This document shows positions 40,389 through 48,361 of a DNA stretch of 64,000 nt, in pieces. This DNA comes from Nocardia sp. NBC_01327 (GTDB lineage: Bacteria; Actinomycetota; Actinomycetes; Mycobacteriales; Mycobacteriaceae): the NCBI RefSeq assembly GCF_035958815.1, contig NZ_CP108383.1, positions 8,308,001-8,372,000 on the forward strand, read 5' to 3'. Position 1 is the first letter of the stretch. Every line of letters starts with the position of its first letter. The position numbers were made by a program, and so were the translations under genes. The notes under the pieces are model-generated. The model saw only the letters and a program-made list of their open reading frames with translations. It searched no databases and was not told the origin of the DNA.

Positions 40389-41096
40389 GTGTCGGACACT
40401 GTGCAGCCCTCCGCCCCGGTGGCGGATGCCCTCGATTCCGGTCGAGAGGAGGGCGCGCTGATCAAACCGCGGATGCGCGGGTGGATTCATGCGTGGGCCT
40501 TCGGCGTTGCCGTCATCGCGGTGATCGTGCTGGTGAGCAAGGCCTCGACGATCTCGGCGAGCGCGGCCTGGTCGACCGCCGTCTACGGGCTGACGGTGTG
40601 CGGGGTGTTCGGTATCAGCGCGACCTACCACCGGGTGCACTGGCGCACGCCGCGCGCTCGCATGTGGATGAAACGGGCCGATCATTCGATGATTTTCCTG
40701 TTCATCGCGGGCAGCTACACGCCGTTCGCACTGCTCGGTGTCCGCGGACACGCCGGGACGACCTTGTTGATCACGGTGTGGGCGGGCGCGGTCGCGGGTG
40801 TCGCACTGAAGATGCTGCGGCCCACCGCTCCTCGCTGGGTGGGGGTGCCGCTGTATCTGCTGCTCGGCTGGGCCATTGTGCCGGTGGCCGGAACCCTCAT
40901 CCACAATGTCGGCTGGACGCCGGTATTACTGCTGCTCGCGGGCGGTATCGCCTATAGCGTAGGCGGCATTCTCTACGCCTCGCGGTGGCCGGACCCGTGG
41001 CCCAGGGTCTTCGGATATCACGAGTTCTTCCATGCGGCAACGGTCGTCGCGGCCCTATGCCACTATGTTGCTGTCTGGCTGGTCCTGCTCCACTGA
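40389..41096 (+). CDS. trhA: Hemolysin III / PAQR-family membrane protein TrhA
   Basis: A 235-residue seven-helix membrane protein of the PAQR family. Conserved metal-site motifs are present: ISATYHRVHW after helix 2, DHSMIFLFIAGSYTP in helix 3, and HEFFHAATVVAALCHY at the C-terminus. Bacterial members have been linked to membrane-fluidity or energy homeostasis. It is the Rv1085c orthologue. The GTG at 40389 follows GAGGAGG with 8-nt spacing. A perfect 22-bp palindrome overlaps its promoter region and suggests tight repression. Confidence 0.92.
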   Translation: MSDTVQPSAPVADALDSGREEGALIKPRMRGWIHAWAFGVAVIAVIVLVSKASTISASAAWSTAVYGLTVCGVFGISATYHRVHWRTPRARMWMKRADHSMIFLFIAGSYTPFALLGVRGHAGTTLLITVWAGAVAGVALKMLRPTAPRWVGVPLYLLLGWAIVPVAGTLIHNVGWTPVLLLLAGGIAYSVGGILYASRWPDPWPRVFGYHEFFHAATVVAALCHYVAVWLVLLH

Positions 41097-41231
41097 CCGG
41101 AGCAAAAACTCACAAACGTGCAATTGGGGCCGAAAGGTCTCTAAAGTCCTGAACATCAGCCGGACGACCCCTAGGCATGCAACCGCGATGACACCACCGA
41201 CTGTCGCCACCCGCGCGACACCCTTGGCGCC

Positions 41232-42806
41232 GTGATAAGCAGGCTCATCCTCTGGGCGCTGCGCGCGCGCTGGGGACTCTCGGTGGTCGTCATGGCGTGC
41301 AACCTCAGCGGGCTCGCGGTCATCTCCACCGAACTGCTGCTGAGCGGATTCTTCGGCCGCCTCGGATCGACGTGGATGACCACCTTCGTCCAGGTCGCCA
41401 TCTACCCGGCCATCGGCGCCGCGGTCGGCATCGTGCTCGCGGTGCGCGATCGGGAGCACTATTTCAGCTGGCTCGATCAGCGCCGCGCGCCCACCGAAAC
41501 CGAGGCGCGGCGACTGCTGCATCTGCCCATGGGCATCACCCTGCGGGCGCTGGCCATCTGGATTCCGGGTGTGATCATTGCCGCCGCGGTGTACGCGCAC
41601 GCCACCTCGCCGCGGAATTTCGCGGTGGTGCTATCCATGTTCACCCTCGGCGGGCTGGAGTCGGCGGCCCTCACCTACCTCATCGTGGACCGGTTGATCC
41701 GGCCCACGATCCCGGTGGTGGCGGAGGTGCTCGACGACACCGCGCACTGGAGTTCCACGGTGCTCATGCGGGTGCTGGTCACCTTCGCGGTGGTGGGCGC
41801 GGTGCCGCTGCTCATGCTCATCACCGTGCTGGCCGATCCCACAACGGATCCGAGCGACCGTGTCCGCACGGGCATTTACCTTGCGGTGGTGGGACTTTCG
41901 GCGGGTTCGGTCGCGACGGCCGCGCTGGCCCGCGCGGTCGCCACCCCGATGCACACGCTGCGCGACGCGCTCGATCGCATCGCCCGGGGCGAGCTCGACG
42001 TACAGGTGCCGATCGGCAGCACCAGCGAAATCGGCCGCCTCGAGCATTCGGTGAACGAACTCGCCGCGAATCTGCGCGAGCGCGAACATATGCGCACCGT
42101 CTTCGGCCGCCATGTCGGCACCGAGGTGGCCGAACGCGCGCTGGCGGGCACCACCAATCTCACCGGCGATCTACAGGTGGTGACAGCGCTTTTCGTCGAT
42201 GTCACCGGTTCGGTGGCACTGTCCACCGAACTCGCCCCGCACGATTTCGTCGCCAAACTCAACCGGCTGCTGTCCATCGTGATCACGGCGACCGAGGACA
42301 ATCACGGGCTGGTCAACAAGTTCGAAGGTGATGCGGCGCTGTGCATCTTCGGTGCGCCGATCGCGCTGGAGGACAATGCCACTCCCGCGCTGCGGGCCGC
42401 CCGCCGCATTCGCGACGAGGTCGCCGCGGCGGGGGAACTCGATGTCGGCATCGGGGTGGCGCGCGGTCTCGTCTTCGCCGGTGACGTCGGTGCGGACACC
42501 CGCCTCGAATTCACCGTGATCGGGGACGCCGTCAATGAGGCGGCCCGCCTCACGACCGAGGCCAAACAGGTCGGCCGCCGGATTCTGGCCAGTCAGGCCG
42601 TTATCGACGCCGCCGCCGAGTTCGAACGCAGCAGGTGGGAGTTGCACGACACCCTCCACCTCCGCGGCCGCAAAGAGCCCACTCCAGGCTGGACCGACAC
42701 TCCGTCCCGCAGGACAGTCCGCCGCAACGGCACCGACCCGCAGGCCGTTCCCCTCCCGGTCGCACCCCCGGCCCCAGCCGACGCCGACCAGGCAGCCGAT
42801 CGCTAG
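41232..42806 (+). CDS. Membrane-anchored class III adenylate/guanylate cyclase with HAMP
   Basis: A 524-residue receptor-type cyclase. About six membrane segments (residues 1-225) lead to a HAMP linker (about 225-285, ALARAVATPMHTLRDALDRI) and a class III catalytic domain (about 305-460) with TALFVDVTGSVAL (metal Asp), NKFEGDAALCIFGAP (substrate Lys and second Asp) and GDAVNEAARLTTEA (transition-state Asn and Arg). It resembles the Rv1318c-Rv1320c group. A Pro/Ala tail follows. The GTG at 41232 lacks a clear ribosome site. Confidence 0.9.
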   Translation: MISRLILWALRARWGLSVVVMACNLSGLAVISTELLLSGFFGRLGSTWMTTFVQVAIYPAIGAAVGIVLAVRDREHYFSWLDQRRAPTETEARRLLHLPMGITLRALAIWIPGVIIAAAVYAHATSPRNFAVVLSMFTLGGLESAALTYLIVDRLIRPTIPVVAEVLDDTAHWSSTVLMRVLVTFAVVGAVPLLMLITVLADPTTDPSDRVRTGIYLAVVGLSAGSVATAALARAVATPMHTLRDALDRIARGELDVQVPIGSTSEIGRLEHSVNELAANLREREHMRTVFGRHVGTEVAERALAGTTNLTGDLQVVTALFVDVTGSVALSTELAPHDFVAKLNRLLSIVITATEDNHGLVNKFEGDAALCIFGAPIALEDNATPALRAARRIRDEVAAAGELDVGIGVARGLVFAGDVGADTRLEFTVIGDAVNEAARLTTEAKQVGRRILASQAVIDAAAEFERSRWELHDTLHLRGRKEPTPGWTDTPSRRTVRRNGTDPQAVPLPVAPPAPADADQAADR

Positions 42807-42970
42807 TCATCCACGCACGCGTTCCGAGAGTCCCCGGCAAATCCGATCAAAGCACTCGAAATAAACACCCCCGGACTGTAAGACCGCCCGCATCCCCCAG
42901 CAACGAATTAACCCATACTCTCGCCCGTCGAGCACCTGCCGGCCTCCATACGCGGTCACACCCGCCCTCC

Positions 42971-43150
42971 CGCACAGGTCCACCCTGGCATCCCGCACAG
43001 GTCCACCCGTCATCCCGCACAGGTCCACCCCGTCATCCCGGCAAAGCACCCCGCCATCCAGCCAGAAGCACCCCGGCATCCAGCCAGAAGCTCCCCCGTC
43101 ATCCAGCCAGAAGCACCCCCGGCATCCCGGCATGCTTTTGGCCGGGATCC
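42971..43150. repeat. 22-23 bp tandem array (8 units)
   Basis: Eight consecutive units of 21-23 bp, each ending CATCC (the last GATCC). Units 1-3 share CGCACAGGTCCACCC; units 5-7 share AGCCAGAAGC. The last unit forms the left arm of the palindrome at 43135-43180. It is not CRISPR: no alternating repeat and spacer. Confidence 0.85.
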
Positions 43151-43180
43151 ACGACGGCAAGGGTGGATCCCGGCCAAAAG
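43135..43180. repeat. REP-like palindrome, 18-bp perfect stem
   Basis: CTTTTGGCCGGGATCCAC is exactly inverted around a 10-nt loop. CCGGGATCCA-type palindromes are a common form of dispersed intergenic REP element; this one may also act as a terminator for the cyclase gene. Confidence 0.8.
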
Positions 43181-43331
43181 TGCGCCGGGAGGACGGGAGG
43201 GCGGGAGGACGGGGAGACCGTCGAGACAAGTTGCTCGGTTGCGTGGATTGGGTTGTCGTACTGCGGGATTAGGGCGTTGCAGTACTCGGGGGTGATCCGG
43301 GGAGGTGAGCGGGCGGGACATCGTTGCGGGT

Positions 43332-43862
43332 ATGGACGATGCCGGTTTTACCGATAGAGCGCCGAATACGGTTGGGCCGCAACATGCGCATCTGCTCTCG
43401 CTGGCCTTCCGGGCGATTGCCGTCGCACTGCTAGCGGGCGCCGGGGAGACGCTGCTGCATGTGGTGCTGGAGCTGCGCGACCACGGGATGGACGCGAGAG
43501 AGCTGCTGCCGGCGTTGATCGTCCGGGCCACTATCTACCTGGCAGTATTCGCGGTCGCGCTACGTATGGCAGCCGATGTCCGCTGGGCCCGAGGCATTCT
43601 CGTCTTCGGGCTCGGCACCCTCGGGCTGGCTTCCCTGATCGTCGAACCTCTCACCGCGGTGCTGACGGCGGATCGATTCGGCGACCTGTTCACGCATTGG
43701 ACCCCGGCCGCGGTCACGCTGGGCGTGTTCCGCGGTGTGCACATCGTGGCGGTGCTGGTGGCCCTCACGGCCATGATTCAGGCCAGTGGCGGCAGCAATG
43801 CGGCCCGGACCTCCGACACGGTGGTGACCGGCAGATCACAGACCGAACCGCGGCAGACGTAG
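43332..43862 (+). CDS. Small four-helix membrane protein, function unknown
   Basis: A 176-residue integral membrane protein from ATG 43332 (a GTG at 43305 is also possible). Four hydrophobic segments are visible, for example AFRAIAVALLAGAGETLLHV and VFRGVHIVAVLVALTAMI. No family recognised. The last 28 codons overlap the convergent DUF255 gene by 85 bp, an unusually long tail-to-tail overlap; the overlapped C-terminus is polar and probably not essential. Confidence 0.6.
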   Translation: MDDAGFTDRAPNTVGPQHAHLLSLAFRAIAVALLAGAGETLLHVVLELRDHGMDARELLPALIVRATIYLAVFAVALRMAADVRWARGILVFGLGTLGLASLIVEPLTAVLTADRFGDLFTHWTPAAVTLGVFRGVHIVAVLVALTAMIQASGGSNAARTSDTVVTGRSQTEPRQT

Positions 43863-45877
43863 GCGGCGGACAGGTCCGCGACCGGGGGACGGTCGGCCAG
43901 CAGGGGCTGGGAGTCCTGATCGCCGGAGACGATGACGGTCCCGCCGGGGGCGGCCACGCGGGCCGCGGTGACCAGGCAGGCGGCCCAGCCGTCCAGATCG
44001 GCATCGCCGGCGGAGACGGCCACCTGGATGGGACCGCGCAGCGCGGCCTCGGCCACCGCCAGCCAGTGCCCCGCCGACCGAGGCGCCCGAGCGAGCAGAA
44101 CCGCACCGCGCGTGAGGGTCTGGTCTGCCAGATCGCGATAGCAGACGGCCCGCTCCGGATCACTGAGGGCGGCGGCGGTGAGCAGCGCGTCGGCCAGGAC
44201 GGAGGTGCCCGCCGGGGTCGCACCGTCGACGGGGTCGCGCGGGCGGGTGACCAGGGTTTCGGCATCATCGGCGGTATCGAACCAGCTGCCCGGCGTTTCC
44301 GGATCGGCGAAATGCGTGATCGCGGCATCGAGGATGCGCTCCGCCTGCGCCAGCCAGTCCCCACTGCTGGTCTGATGTACGGAGAGCAAACCCAGTGCCA
44401 GCCAGGCGTAATCCTCCAGCACGCCGGGGGCGGCGCCGGCGACCCCGCCGAGCGAGGCGCGGCAGACCCGGCCCTCGCGCACATGTTCGTTCAGCAGGAA
44501 CGCCGCGCAGCGCTCGGCGGCGGCAATCCAGACCGGATTCAGGTGCGCCGCACCGGCTTCGGCGAGCGCGGTGATGGCCATGCCGTTCCAGGCGGTCACG
44601 ACCTTGTCGTCACGCGCGGGCTGCGGGCGGGTCTGGCGGGCCGTGCTCAAGGTGGACCGAATGCGTTCGAAGCGTTCGTAATCCGCCGCGCCGGGGTCGC
44701 GGTACCGGGTGAGCACCGAGGTGCCCTGTTCGAAGGTTCCGGCGGTGGTGACGCCGAAAAGCTCTGCGGCCCAGGCGCCGTCGTGCGCACCCAGCTCACC
44801 GTTCAGTTCCGCCGGAGTCCACACGTAGGTGGCGCCCTCCACGCCGGGCTGTCCGGGTTCGAGGTGGGTATCGGCATCCAGCGCGGAGGCGAAGCCGCCG
44901 CGTTCGGTGCCCAGATCGTCCAGCAGGAAGCCGGCGGTTTCGCGAGTCACGCGCAGCGCCAGCGGTTCCGAGGCATCCGGCGCGGCCACCGGATCACGCC
45001 AGGGCGCATCCTCCCCGTCCTGTGCCCGCCGCGCCAGATGCGAATACACCCGCAGCAGTTGCGCATTGTCGTAGAGCATCTTCTCGAAGTGCGGCACCAC
45101 CCAGGCCTCGTCCACCGAGTACCGGGCGAAGCCGCCGCGCAACTGGTCGTAGATGCCGCCCCGCGCCATGGCCTCGGCCGTGAACGAAACCGCCTGCCGC
45201 ACAGCCTCGTTCCCGGTGCGCTCGAAATCCCGCAGCAGCCCTTCGAGCAGTGCGGACGGCGGAAACTTCGGCGCGCCGCCGAATCCGCCGTGCTTGGGAT
45301 CCATATCCTTGAGCACCGAAGCCACGGCGTGATCGAGCAGCTTGGCGTCCAGATCCACCGCACTGTCCGGCAGTCCCGCCGTCTGCTGCCGCAGCGCCGC
45401 GCCGACCTGCGCGGCCGCCTGGTCCACCTCATCGCGCCGATTCCGCCAGGTATCGGTCACCGCGCTCAACAGCTGGGTGAACGACGGCATCCCGTGTCGC
45501 GGCGTCTTCGGGTAGTAGGTCCCGCAGTAGAACGGCTCCCCCTCCGGCGTCAGGAAGCAGGTCATCGGCCACCCGCCCTGCCCGGTCATGGCGACGGTCG
45601 CATTCATGTACACCGCATCCAGATCGGGCCGCTCCTCCCGATCCACCTTGATGCACACGAAGTTCTCGTTCATGAGCCTCGCCGTGCCCTCGTCCTCGAA
45701 CGATTCGTGCGCCATGACATGGCACCAGTGGCAGGACGCGTACCCGATCGACAGCAGGATCGGCACATCCCGCTCCCGCGCCGAGGCCAGCGCCGCAGCA
45801 TCCCATTCCCGCCAATGCACCGGGTTGTCGGCGTGCTGGCGCAGGTACGGCGAGGTGGCATCCTTCAGGAGGTTCAC
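43778..45877 (-). CDS. DUF255 thioredoxin-domain protein (YyaL/SSP411 family)
   Basis: A 699-residue protein. The N-terminal thioredoxin-like DUF255 domain starts NLLKDATSPYLRQHADNPVH and has the cysteine motif SCHWCHVM, then VDREERPDLDAVYMN. The rest is an alpha/alpha-barrel resembling N-acylglucosamine epimerase folds (GGFARYSVDEAWVVPHFEKM, WNGMAITALAEAG). Cellular role is unclear. It is the Rv1084 orthologue by position. GTG start at 45877. Its C-terminus (VCRGSVCDLPV) is conserved, so the 85-bp overlap with the convergent gene is real coding sequence. Confidence 0.9.
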   Translation of the reverse strand: MNLLKDATSPYLRQHADNPVHWREWDAAALASARERDVPILLSIGYASCHWCHVMAHESFEDEGTARLMNENFVCIKVDREERPDLDAVYMNATVAMTGQGGWPMTCFLTPEGEPFYCGTYYPKTPRHGMPSFTQLLSAVTDTWRNRRDEVDQAAAQVGAALRQQTAGLPDSAVDLDAKLLDHAVASVLKDMDPKHGGFGGAPKFPPSALLEGLLRDFERTGNEAVRQAVSFTAEAMARGGIYDQLRGGFARYSVDEAWVVPHFEKMLYDNAQLLRVYSHLARRAQDGEDAPWRDPVAAPDASEPLALRVTRETAGFLLDDLGTERGGFASALDADTHLEPGQPGVEGATYVWTPAELNGELGAHDGAWAAELFGVTTAGTFEQGTSVLTRYRDPGAADYERFERIRSTLSTARQTRPQPARDDKVVTAWNGMAITALAEAGAAHLNPVWIAAAERCAAFLLNEHVREGRVCRASLGGVAGAAPGVLEDYAWLALGLLSVHQTSSGDWLAQAERILDAAITHFADPETPGSWFDTADDAETLVTRPRDPVDGATPAGTSVLADALLTAAALSDPERAVCYRDLADQTLTRGAVLLARAPRSAGHWLAVAEAALRGPIQVAVSAGDADLDGWAACLVTAARVAAPGGTVIVSGDQDSQPLLADRPPVADLSAAYVCRGSVCDLPVTTVSEVRAALLPPLA

Positions 45878-46034
45878 ACCGTCCAGCTTTGCACAGCGGA
45901 GCGCCGGTCAGCCGGTGCGCACCCGTGTGTACAGCGGACAACTGCGGGCGCGAGTGGCACTCCACCCCAGCCTCTTCGAGGCGCGAATGCGAATGTCCGG
46001 TTCGGCTGGACGCGAGCGGTGCGCATGGCAGACC

Positions 46035-46985
46035 ATGGCCGACATGTTGCGCACGCGCGAGGCCGATGTGTTCGAAGGATCCAGGAGCCGTCTGGAGGCG
46101 ATCGCCTACCGCCTGCTGGGCTCGGCCGGCGACGCCGAGGACGCGGTGCAGGAGACGTATCTGCGCTGGCAGGCCGCTGACCGCGAGTATGTGCAGACAC
46201 CCGAGGCGTGGCTGACCAAGGTGCTCACCAATCTCTGCCTCAATCAGCTCACCTCCGCCCGCGCACGCCGGGAAACCTATGTGGGGCAGTGGCTTCCGGA
46301 GCCGCTGCTGGCGGGTGACCCGATGCTGGGCCCGGCCGACACCGTCGAACAGCGGGAATCGGTATCGATCGCCATGCTCACGCTCATGGAGCGGCTGACC
46401 GCCAACGAGCGCGCGGTGTACGTGCTGCGCGAGGCCTTCGGCTACCCGCACCACGAGATCGCTGACCTGCTCGACATCACCGAATCCCATTGCCAGCAGG
46501 TCTATCGCCGCGCCAAACAGCATTTGGCCGTGGAACGGGCGCGCATCGAAGTGGACGAGACGAGCGCCCGCCGGATCGTGGCGGAATTCCTGGCCGCGGC
46601 GGTCAGCGGCCGCACCGACGAATTGGTGCGGTTGCTCACCGATGACGCCGCCATCATCGGCGACGGCGGCGCGTACTTCCCCACCTTGAACAGGCCGCTC
46701 GTCGGCGCCGAGCGCATCGCGCTGTTCGTGCGGCTCGCCATCAAACCCGCGGGCGCCAAGTGGGATCTGCTCGGCGGCAAGCCCACACCGTTCGCCGCGA
46801 TCGTCAATGGCAGGCCCGCGCTGGTCCTGGTGGCCGCGGATCGCATTGTCGGCATGGTGGTGCTGGAGGTGACCGCCGACGGCATCGCCGCCGTGCACGG
46901 CCACGTCAACCCCGACAAGCTGGCGCACGCCGATCGCCGGTGGGCCACCTGCACACCGGGAGCACCCCTGCCCGAATTGTGGTGA
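46035..46985 (+). CDS. sigJ: ECF41-type sigma factor (SigJ-like)
   Basis: A 316-residue extracytoplasmic-function sigma factor with a fused SnoaL-like domain. Region 2 includes SAGDAEDAVQETYLRWQ, region 4 VYVLREAFGYPHHEIADLLD. The three ECF41 markers are all visible: the WLPEPLL linker, DGGAYFP and the C-terminal NPDKL. In ECF41 proteins the extra domain controls activity in place of an anti-sigma factor. Start at ATG 46035 (46044 possible). The next gene, an oxidoreductase, fits the usual ECF41 target. Confidence 0.92.
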   Translation: MADMLRTREADVFEGSRSRLEAIAYRLLGSAGDAEDAVQETYLRWQAADREYVQTPEAWLTKVLTNLCLNQLTSARARRETYVGQWLPEPLLAGDPMLGPADTVEQRESVSIAMLTLMERLTANERAVYVLREAFGYPHHEIADLLDITESHCQQVYRRAKQHLAVERARIEVDETSARRIVAEFLAAAVSGRTDELVRLLTDDAAIIGDGGAYFPTLNRPLVGAERIALFVRLAIKPAGAKWDLLGGKPTPFAAIVNGRPALVLVAADRIVGMVVLEVTADGIAAVHGHVNPDKLAHADRRWATCTPGAPLPELW

Positions 46986-47005
46986 CCCACATCACAGTCA
47001 GCTCC

Positions 47006-47028
47006 TGTCAGCATTCGTGCGGCTGTCC
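47006..47028 (+). promoter_or_regulatory. Candidate ECF41 promoter before oxidoreductase
   Basis: TGTCA at 47006 and TGTCC at 47024 lie about 18 bp apart, roughly 40 bp before the oxidoreductase start. ECF41 promoters are known to use TGTCA at -35 with CGTC-like -10; the -10 match here is only partial. Confidence 0.35.
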
Positions 47029-47064
47029 GGTTCAAGTTCCGAACCCACCGACAGGAGCAACACC

Positions 47065-48252
47065 ATGAAGCACCGCATCGTCGTCCTCGGAGCCGGATAC
47101 GCCGGAGCCACCACCGCCGGACGCCTGGCCAAGCGACTGCACCGCGACGACGTCGAGATCACCCTGGTCAATGCCGATCCCGACTTCGTCGAACGGGTGC
47201 GCCTGCATCAGCTCGCCGCCGGGCAGGATCTACCGGTCCGCCCGCTGCGAAAGATGTTCGCGGGCACCGGCGTCGAGGTGCGCATCGCACGGGTCGATTC
47301 GATCGACGCGGACCGCAAGTCCGTCGAACTGCTCGGCGAGCAGGGAGCCGAGACCCTCGCCTATGACACGCTCGTCTACGCCCTGGGCAGCACCGTCGCC
47401 GATTTCGGCGTGCCCGGCGTCGCCGAGCACTCCCACCAGGTGGCGAGCAAGCGGGCCGCGCTGCGGCTGCGGGAACGCCTGAACGAGCTGCGGGCCGACG
47501 AGACCGTGCTGATCGTGGGCGGCGGCCTCACCGGCATCGAGATCGCCACCGAAATCGCCGAGGCGCGAACGGATCTGAAGGTCGCCATGGCCGCGCGCGG
47601 CGGTGTCGGCGACTGGCTCGACGAGAAGGCGCAGAGCCATCTGCGCGGCGCGTTCGAACGCTTCGGCATCGCCGTCCACGAGCACGCCGACGTCACCCGG
47701 GTCACCGAAGCGGGCGTGGTCACCCGGCCGGGTGCGGAGATCCGCGCCCACCTGACCGTCTGGACCGCGGGATTCGCCGTGCACCCGATCGCGGCGGCGA
47801 GCACGCTCACCGTCTCCGCGGCCGGGCGAATCGTCGTCGACGCCACCCAGCGCTCGGTGTCGCACCCGGACGTGTACGCCGTCGGCGATGCCGCATACGC
47901 CATCGGAGTGGGCGGCAAGACATTGCGCATGGGCTGCGCCACCGCCTCCCCGATGGCCTGGCTGGGCGCCGACGCCCTCGCCGCCCGGCTGACCGGACGC
48001 GAAGTCCCCGATGCCCCGATCGGCTACAACAGCCAGTGCATCAGCCTCGGCCGCCGTGATGCCATCGTGCAGAAGGTGACCGCGGAGGATCAGCCGACCT
48101 CGAAGGTCGACGTGGGCCGCAAGGCCGCCCGCCTGAAGAAGCTGATCTGCTCGGGCGCGGCCTGGTCCGTACGGCATCCGACCCTGCTGGTGCCGAGCCG
48201 GCGTCGCCGAGTCGTCGCGATCGGCGCGGCGGCCCATACCGCGGCCGTCTGA
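47065..48252 (+). CDS. NDH-2-like FAD/NAD(P) oxidoreductase
   Basis: A 395-residue pyridine-nucleotide-disulfide-type oxidoreductase. The first Rossmann motif is VVLGAGYAGATTAGRLAKRL, the second VLIVGGGLTGIEIATEIAEA, and the FAD-binding C-terminal motif is VYAVGDAAYAI. It lacks a redox-active cysteine pair, so it is closer to type II NADH dehydrogenases or related quinone reductases. ATG 47065 follows AGGAG at good spacing. It is 79 bp after the ECF41 sigma factor and is its likely target. Confidence 0.88.
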   Translation: MKHRIVVLGAGYAGATTAGRLAKRLHRDDVEITLVNADPDFVERVRLHQLAAGQDLPVRPLRKMFAGTGVEVRIARVDSIDADRKSVELLGEQGAETLAYDTLVYALGSTVADFGVPGVAEHSHQVASKRAALRLRERLNELRADETVLIVGGGLTGIEIATEIAEARTDLKVAMAARGGVGDWLDEKAQSHLRGAFERFGIAVHEHADVTRVTEAGVVTRPGAEIRAHLTVWTAGFAVHPIAAASTLTVSAAGRIVVDATQRSVSHPDVYAVGDAAYAIGVGGKTLRMGCATASPMAWLGADALAARLTGREVPDAPIGYNSQCISLGRRDAIVQKVTAEDQPTSKVDVGRKAARLKKLICSGAAWSVRHPTLLVPSRRRRVVAIGAAAHTAAV

Positions 48253-48276
48253 ATGCGCGGGTGCCGAACCGGCACA

Positions 48277-48301
48277 GGTCCGCCCCTACCTGGGGCGGAC
48301 C
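48277..48301 (+). terminator. Hairpin between oxidoreductase and acyl-CoA ligase genes
   Basis: GGTCCGCCCC and its exact complement around a 5-nt loop, 24 bp after the oxidoreductase stop, in a convergent spacer. Confidence 0.65.
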
Positions 48302-48361
48302 GGATGCTGAAGACGATCAGTTCGCCTGCGCGGCTTCATGTTTCGGCAATCCACACACCAG

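Larger units (their letters stand above)
42807..43331. other. 525-bp intergenic region rich in repeats
   Basis: Between the cyclase and a small membrane protein. Its middle is a 22-23 bp tandem array (42971-43150) that runs into a perfect 18-bp palindrome (43135-43180). The flanks are GC-rich with no convincing ORF or RNA. Confidence 0.7.

Noticed and set aside
42971..43150. CRISPR-like array
   Set aside because: Units follow each other without spacers and vary in length; there are no cas genes nearby.
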